Assembly: GCA_903854175.1 (NCBI GenBank)
Contig: CAINVQ010000100.1
Location: forward strand, 1 to 9,994
Source: an uncultured Actinomycetes bacterium
GTDB taxonomy: Bacteria > Actinomycetota > Acidimicrobiia > Acidimicrobiales > RAAP-2
Direction of reading: 5' to 3'
Length of the DNA: 9,994 nucleotides
This document shows, piece after piece, positions 6,876-9,994 of this stretch (positions are counted from its first letter, which is position 1; each line of letters begins with the position of its first letter). Both the position numbers and the translations under genes were made by a program. The notes beneath the pieces are model-generated. The model saw only the letters and a list, made by a program, of their open reading frames with translations, did no database searches and was not told the DNA's origin.

Positions 6876-7657
6876 ATAAGGAAATACTTCAAGCAGGCGA
6901 GCGCGTCATGCTTATTGACGCCAAAGATCGACAGTATTTAATAACACTTAAACCTGATGCTGCATTCCATACTCATGCTGGAATTATTCAACACAATGAT
7001 GTGATCGGAGCCGTTGAGGGTTCGCTCATTAAAGGAAACACGGAGAGAAGCTTCCTCGTGGTTCGTCCAACTCTTTCCGAGGTCATTTTAAAAATGCCTC
7101 GCGGAGCTCAAGTTATTTACCCCAAAGACCTCGGGACAATTCTTATGCAGGCCGATATTGGACCTGGCATGCGTGTGCTCGAAGCAGGAGTTGGCTCTGG
7201 AGCGTTATCCATGACGCTTCTGCGAGCTGGAGCACTAATTACTGGGTATGAGATTAGAGAAGACTTTGCTGAACACGCAAAGAAAACAGTCCATGAGTAT
7301 CTAGGAACAGATGTTCATTACGACATTCAAATTCGAGATGTAACTCAAGGTATCGATGAAGTAAATCTCGATCGAATTATTCTTGATATGCCTGAGCCAT
7401 CACTTGTTGTAGAGCACGCTGAAAAAGCATTGCGTCCGGGTGGAATTTTCTTGGCGTACTTGCCAACGATCAATCAAACACAGTTACTTCGAGAGACGCT
7501 ACGAAAGTATCAATTTGGTCTGGAAGAAACAGTTGAGATCTTTAGACGCACTTGGCACATTGATGGAAGATCAGTCCGACCAGATCACCGCATGGTGGGT
7601 CACACCGGATTTCTAACTTCTGCACGACGCCTTGTTGGACGTCCAGAGAAGAGTTAG
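6872..7657 (+). CDS. trmI: tRNA (adenine-58-N1)-methyltransferase
   Basis: SAM-dependent enzyme that methylates N1 of A58 in the tRNA T-loop; the actinobacterial/thermophile type is a homotetramer. The 261-residue protein starts with a small beta-rich domain (about 1-75), then SAM motif I EAGVGSGALS (104-113), the acidic GYEIRED (125-131), and LDMPEP (171-176) with the probable catalytic Asp172. The C-terminal stretch RSVRPDHRMVGHTGFL (233-248) is characteristic of TrmI. The start ATG overlaps the stop of the small membrane gene, with AAGGG at 6859-6863 as ribosome-binding site. A trmI gene next to the proteasome locus is also known in mycobacteria (Rv2118c near mpa), which supports the call. 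The stop overlaps that of the opposing ferredoxin gene by 4 bases. Confidence 0.95.
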   Translation: MNKEILQAGERVMLIDAKDRQYLITLKPDAAFHTHAGIIQHNDVIGAVEGSLIKGNTERSFLVVRPTLSEVILKMPRGAQVIYPKDLGTILMQADIGPGMRVLEAGVGSGALSMTLLRAGALITGYEIREDFAEHAKKTVHEYLGTDVHYDIQIRDVTQGIDEVNLDRIILDMPEPSLVVEHAEKALRPGGIFLAYLPTINQTQLLRETLRKYQFGLEETVEIFRRTWHIDGRSVRPDHRMVGHTGFLTSARRLVGRPEKS

Positions 7658-7890
7658 TCCTTTTCAATAAAGATGCATTCGCCAGGACACTCTTCTGAGG
7701 CCTCAACAACTGCTTCTTCAAACTCCGCTGGAACAACTGCTAATCCTTCAGCACCGCCAGGGGAGTCTTTTACTTGACCATCTTGCTTAACGTAAGCAAG
7801 TCCATCGTCTAGGAGCGTGAAGACAGATGGGCAGATCTCTTCGCAGAGTCCGTCACCAGTGCAGAGATCTTGATCGATCCAAACCTTCAT
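7654..7890 (-). CDS. Single-cluster ferredoxin with Asp ligand position
   Basis: A 78-residue acidic electron carrier. The N-terminal cluster motif is C10-TG-D13-GL-C16-EEI-C20-P, and the remote ligand is C68 in EECPGECIFIE. The usual second Cys of CX2CX2CX3CP is Asp13. This matches the Pyrococcus furiosus type, where the Asp form holds a [4Fe-4S] cluster that readily converts to [3Fe-4S]. By that precedent C10, D13, C16 and C68 are ligands, and C20 is not; C72 is extra. The segment from 35 to 60 is longer than in archaeal relatives. GGAGG (7898-7902, minus strand) lies 7 bases before the ATG, a strong ribosome-binding site. The gene is divergent from mpa and ends 4 bases into trmI. The redox partner is unknown; a cytochrome P450 or a reductase elsewhere in the genome is possible. 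Confidence 0.9.
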   Translation of the reverse strand: MKVWIDQDLCTGDGLCEEICPSVFTLLDDGLAYVKQDGQVKDSPGGAEGLAVVPAEFEEAVVEASEECPGECIFIEKD

Positions 7891-7988
7891 TTAAATGCCT
7901 CCATGGCCTAAGTAATTGAAATACTTTAGCGGGTACTCGGGCAGACAATAACTTTGAATGTGGCCAAAAGTTCACCTATGGTAAATAA
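7891..7988. promoter_or_regulatory. Divergent ferredoxin / mpa intergenic region
   Basis: The 98 bases hold the ferredoxin ribosome-binding site (7898-7902) and the mpa promoter. For the ferredoxin, TAAAGT with TTATTG 17 bases upstream on the minus strand is a possible but weak promoter; unlike its neighbours, this gene has a real 5' leader. I see no operator palindrome or terminator. Confidence 0.45.
7954..7982 (+). promoter_or_regulatory. Promoter of leaderless mpa: TTGAAT-17-TATGGT
   Basis: TTGAAT (7954-7959), a 17-base spacer and TATGGT (7977-7982) form the best promoter in the window. AAATAA then separates the -10 from the mpa ATG by exactly 6 bases, so transcription should start at the ATG. 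No Shine-Dalgarno exists in this AT-rich gap. Confidence 0.65.
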
Positions 7989-9725
7989 ATGCACCCTTCA
8001 GACGAGATTCAGCCGGAAAACAACGAGGACCAGATTGTCGTCCTTGGAGCTCGCGACTTCATCCTCGACAACATTGAGCAAGCGAATAATCGTATTGAGG
8101 TGCTTGAAGAACAACTACTCGAAGCGCGTGGACAGCTGTCCCAGTCTCGATCGAATAACGAAAAATTAACATTCACTATTCAACAAACTCGTGATCAAAT
8201 CGCGACGCTCCGTGAGGAAGTTGAAAAGCTGACGCAACCTCCAGCCGTGTATGGAACATTCATCTCATTCAATGATGACAACACTGTTGACATCTACGCC
8301 CAAGGAAGAAAGATGCGGGTATCGATCCATCCTGGAATTACTGCAGGTGACGTTCACCGAGGAGATGAAGTTGTACTAAATGAATCGTTCTCAGTCATTG
8401 GAGTTAGAAAATCAGATGGTCAAGGTGAAGTTGTAACCGTAAAAGAAGTACTAGACGAACGTCGAGTACTCGTGTACGGACGCGCAGAAGAAGAGCGGGT
8501 TGTAGAGCTGGCTGATTCATTAAAGGAAACAAAACTTCGAGCTGGCGATGCACTTCTCTTTGATACGAGATCGAACCTTTTGGTCGAGAAATTAGCTCGA
8601 CAAGAATCAGAAGAGCTCGTTCTAGAAGAAGTCCCTGACATCTCCTACGAAGACGTTGGTGGGCTAGATGCTCAAATTGAGCAAATTACGGACGCGGTAG
8701 AGCTCCCTTACCTTCACCGTGCGCTCTTTCAGGACTACGAACTTCCAGCGCCAAAAGGAATTCTTCTCTACGGACCTCCGGGATGTGGAAAGACACTTAT
8801 TGCAAAAGCTGTAGCGAACTCACTTTCGAAGAAGGTTGCTGAACTTTCTGGCAACAAAAATGTTCGTTCTTACTTCCTCAACATCAAGGGGCCAGAACTT
8901 CTCAACAAATATGTTGGTGAAACAGAACGTCAGATTCGAATTGTTTTCCAGCGTGCGCGTGAAAAAGCCGAAGAAGGTATGCCAGTAATTATTTTCTTCG
9001 ACGAAATGGACTCACTCTTTAGAACTAGAGGAACAGGGATTTCATCAGACATGGAATCAACAATCGTCCCTCAGCTGCTCGCTGAGATCGATGGTGTTGA
9101 ATCGCTTCGTGACGTCATTGTTATTGGCGCAACCAACCGAGAAGACCTCATTGACCCGGCAATTCTTCGACCAGGACGTCTCGATGTAAAGATCAAAATT
9201 GAACGACCTAATGCTGAGGCTGCAGCCCAGATCTTTCAGCGTTATTTACACGCGGAACTTCCAATAGATGCAGACATCATCAAAGACCTTGGTGGTGGAG
9301 ACCGTGACAAAGCAGTTCAGTTGATGATTGAAGAAACTGTTGCAGATATGTACCTAGTTGACGATGCCAACAGATTCCTGGAAGTTACGTATCAGGGTGG
9401 AGACAAGGAAATTCTTTACTTTAAAGATTTCGCTTCAGGCGCCATGATTGAAAACGTGGTCAGACGTGCCAAAAAATTAGCCGTGAAGCGCGAAATCGCA
9501 AATAAGGGTAAAGGAATTCGCACCGAAGACCTGATGGAATCAATTCGTCAGGAATACCGTGAAAACGAAGATCTGCCAAATACAACGAACCCCGATGACT
9601 GGGCGAGGATTTCTGGAAAGAAGGGTGAGAGAATTATTTTCATTCGCACACTCATCAATCGCGAAGAAACTGACGTCAAGGGCGGTCGTTCAATTCAGCA
9701 CGTCGGTACCGGCCAGTACCTCTAA
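7989..9725 (+). CDS. mpa: Proteasome-associated ATPase Mpa/ARC
   Basis: Hexameric AAA+ ring that binds pupylated proteins, unfolds them and feeds them to the 20S proteasome. The 578 residues show every expected part. An N-terminal coiled coil (about 22-82) binds Pup, and two OB-type beta domains span about 86-205. The AAA module starts near 218 with Walker A GPPGCGKT (262-269), pore loop KYVGE (307-311), Walker B IIFFDE (334-339), sensor ATN (381-383) and arginine finger RPGR (394-397). The protein ends HVGTGQYL; the terminal GQYL, with its penultimate Tyr, is the tail that docks into and opens the proteasome gate in Mycobacterium. The ATG at 7989 is set by the promoter spacing. Dop begins 3 bases after the stop. 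It is also called arc in non-mycobacterial actinobacteria. Confidence 0.97.
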   Translation: MHPSDEIQPENNEDQIVVLGARDFILDNIEQANNRIEVLEEQLLEARGQLSQSRSNNEKLTFTIQQTRDQIATLREEVEKLTQPPAVYGTFISFNDDNTVDIYAQGRKMRVSIHPGITAGDVHRGDEVVLNESFSVIGVRKSDGQGEVVTVKEVLDERRVLVYGRAEEERVVELADSLKETKLRAGDALLFDTRSNLLVEKLARQESEELVLEEVPDISYEDVGGLDAQIEQITDAVELPYLHRALFQDYELPAPKGILLYGPPGCGKTLIAKAVANSLSKKVAELSGNKNVRSYFLNIKGPELLNKYVGETERQIRIVFQRAREKAEEGMPVIIFFDEMDSLFRTRGTGISSDMESTIVPQLLAEIDGVESLRDVIVIGATNREDLIDPAILRPGRLDVKIKIERPNAEAAAQIFQRYLHAELPIDADIIKDLGGGDRDKAVQLMIEETVADMYLVDDANRFLEVTYQGGDKEILYFKDFASGAMIENVVRRAKKLAVKREIANKGKGIRTEDLMESIRQEYRENEDLPNTTNPDDWARISGKKGERIIFIRTLINREETDVKGGRSIQHVGTGQYL

Positions 9726-9728
9726 ATC

Positions 9729-9994
9729 ATGCAAGTCCCAAAGGTTCTTGGTATTGAAACTGAATACGGCATTGCTGGGGGACCAGAACAAGATCCAATC
9801 CTTGCTTCGAGCATTGTTGTTAATGCATACGCACAAGAAGGCAGAACAAGGATCAACTGGGATTTTGAAAGTGAACGACCAGACAGCGACTCCAGAGGAG
9901 TCCTCAACTTCACATCATTTGCACCAATTGTTGAAACGCACCTCGCAAACACGGTGCTTACTAATGGAGCTCGGCTCTACGTTGATCATGCCCA
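9729..9994 (+). CDS. dop: Depupylase/Pup deamidase Dop, N-terminal part (runs off right edge)
   Basis: Enzyme that deamidates the C-terminal Gln of Pup to Glu and removes Pup from tagged proteins. Only 88 codons are visible. The glutamine-synthetase-like nucleotide/Mg site begins at GIETEYGI (8-15, Glu10 and Glu12). It is followed by SSIVVNAY, WDFESERPDSDSRG, and NGARLYVDHA ending at Ala88. The Asp86 of YVDHA corresponds to the catalytic Asp of the Dop/PafA family. The ligase PafA is the main alternative, but its N-terminus lacks the WDFE and DxRG segments, and Dop normally follows mpa. No Shine-Dalgarno is visible before the ATG; translation may be coupled to mpa, whose stop is 3 bases upstream. 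Pup, prcB, prcA and pafA are expected downstream. Confidence 0.93.
   Translation, partial: MQVPKVLGIETEYGIAGGPEQDPILASSIVVNAYAQEGRTRINWDFESERPDSDSRGVLNFTSFAPIVETHLANTVLTNGARLYVDHA

Noticed and set aside
9722..9952. Minus-strand frame opposite the start of dop
   Set aside because: The plus-strand translation carries clear Dop motifs (GIETEYGI, WDFE, NGARLYVDHA), so the antisense frame is a shadow.
1..9994. tRNA, rRNA, CRISPR, insertion sequence, toxin-antitoxin or defence genes
   Set aside because: Genes or short regulatory gaps fill the window. I saw no tRNA-like fold, repeat-spacer pattern, transposase, inverted-repeat ends or defence-family motifs on either strand.

Overview
The window looks like chromosomal DNA from a small-genome, moderate-GC actinobacterium. 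GC content is roughly mid-40s percent by eye. The lineage signal comes from three things: a Pup-proteasome locus (Mpa/ARC ATPase followed by Dop), a fused FbiC-type F420 precursor synthase, and a tkt-tal-pgi cluster. Tight packing, 4-base gene overlaps and leaderless-looking starts suggest a streamlined lineage such as freshwater or marine planktonic actinobacteria. That placement is inference; no rRNA gene is present to confirm it.

Layout. Bases 1-5696 are one minus-strand operon, read from right to left: transketolase (tkt), transaldolase (tal, overlapping tkt by 4 bases), a short glucose-6-phosphate isomerase (pgi, 4 bases after tal) and the CofG half of fbiC, which runs off the left edge. 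Tkt, Tal and Pgi link the non-oxidative pentose phosphate pathway to glycolysis. FbiC makes the deazaflavin core of coenzyme F420. The zwf-opcA-pgl genes that commonly follow tkt-tal in actinobacteria do not occur between pgi and fbiC.

A 62-base divergent promoter region (5697-5758) separates this operon from a plus-strand run. That run holds a PaaI-like hotdog thioesterase, three small membrane proteins (the first a Holin-X-like two-helix protein) and trmI, the tRNA m1A58 methyltransferase. A one-cluster ferredoxin with an Asp in place of one cluster-binding Cys sits on the minus strand, meeting trmI tail to tail with a 4-base overlap. From 7989 the plus strand carries the proteasomal ATPase Mpa/ARC, complete to its C-terminal GQYL tail, then the first 88 codons of dop. 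Pup and the proteasome subunits probably lie just beyond the right edge.

Expression signals split into two classes. Five genes that begin transcription units, or could do so, have a TANNNT box 6-7 bases before the start codon (tkt, thioesterase, Holin-X-like, mpa, fbiC), as expected for leaderless mRNAs. Genes inside operons and the ferredoxin have Shine-Dalgarno sequences instead. No tRNA, rRNA, CRISPR array, insertion sequence, prophage or defence system was seen. Most of the window is core metabolism and protein turnover; the points worth a second look are gene arrangement and start signals rather than a new system.
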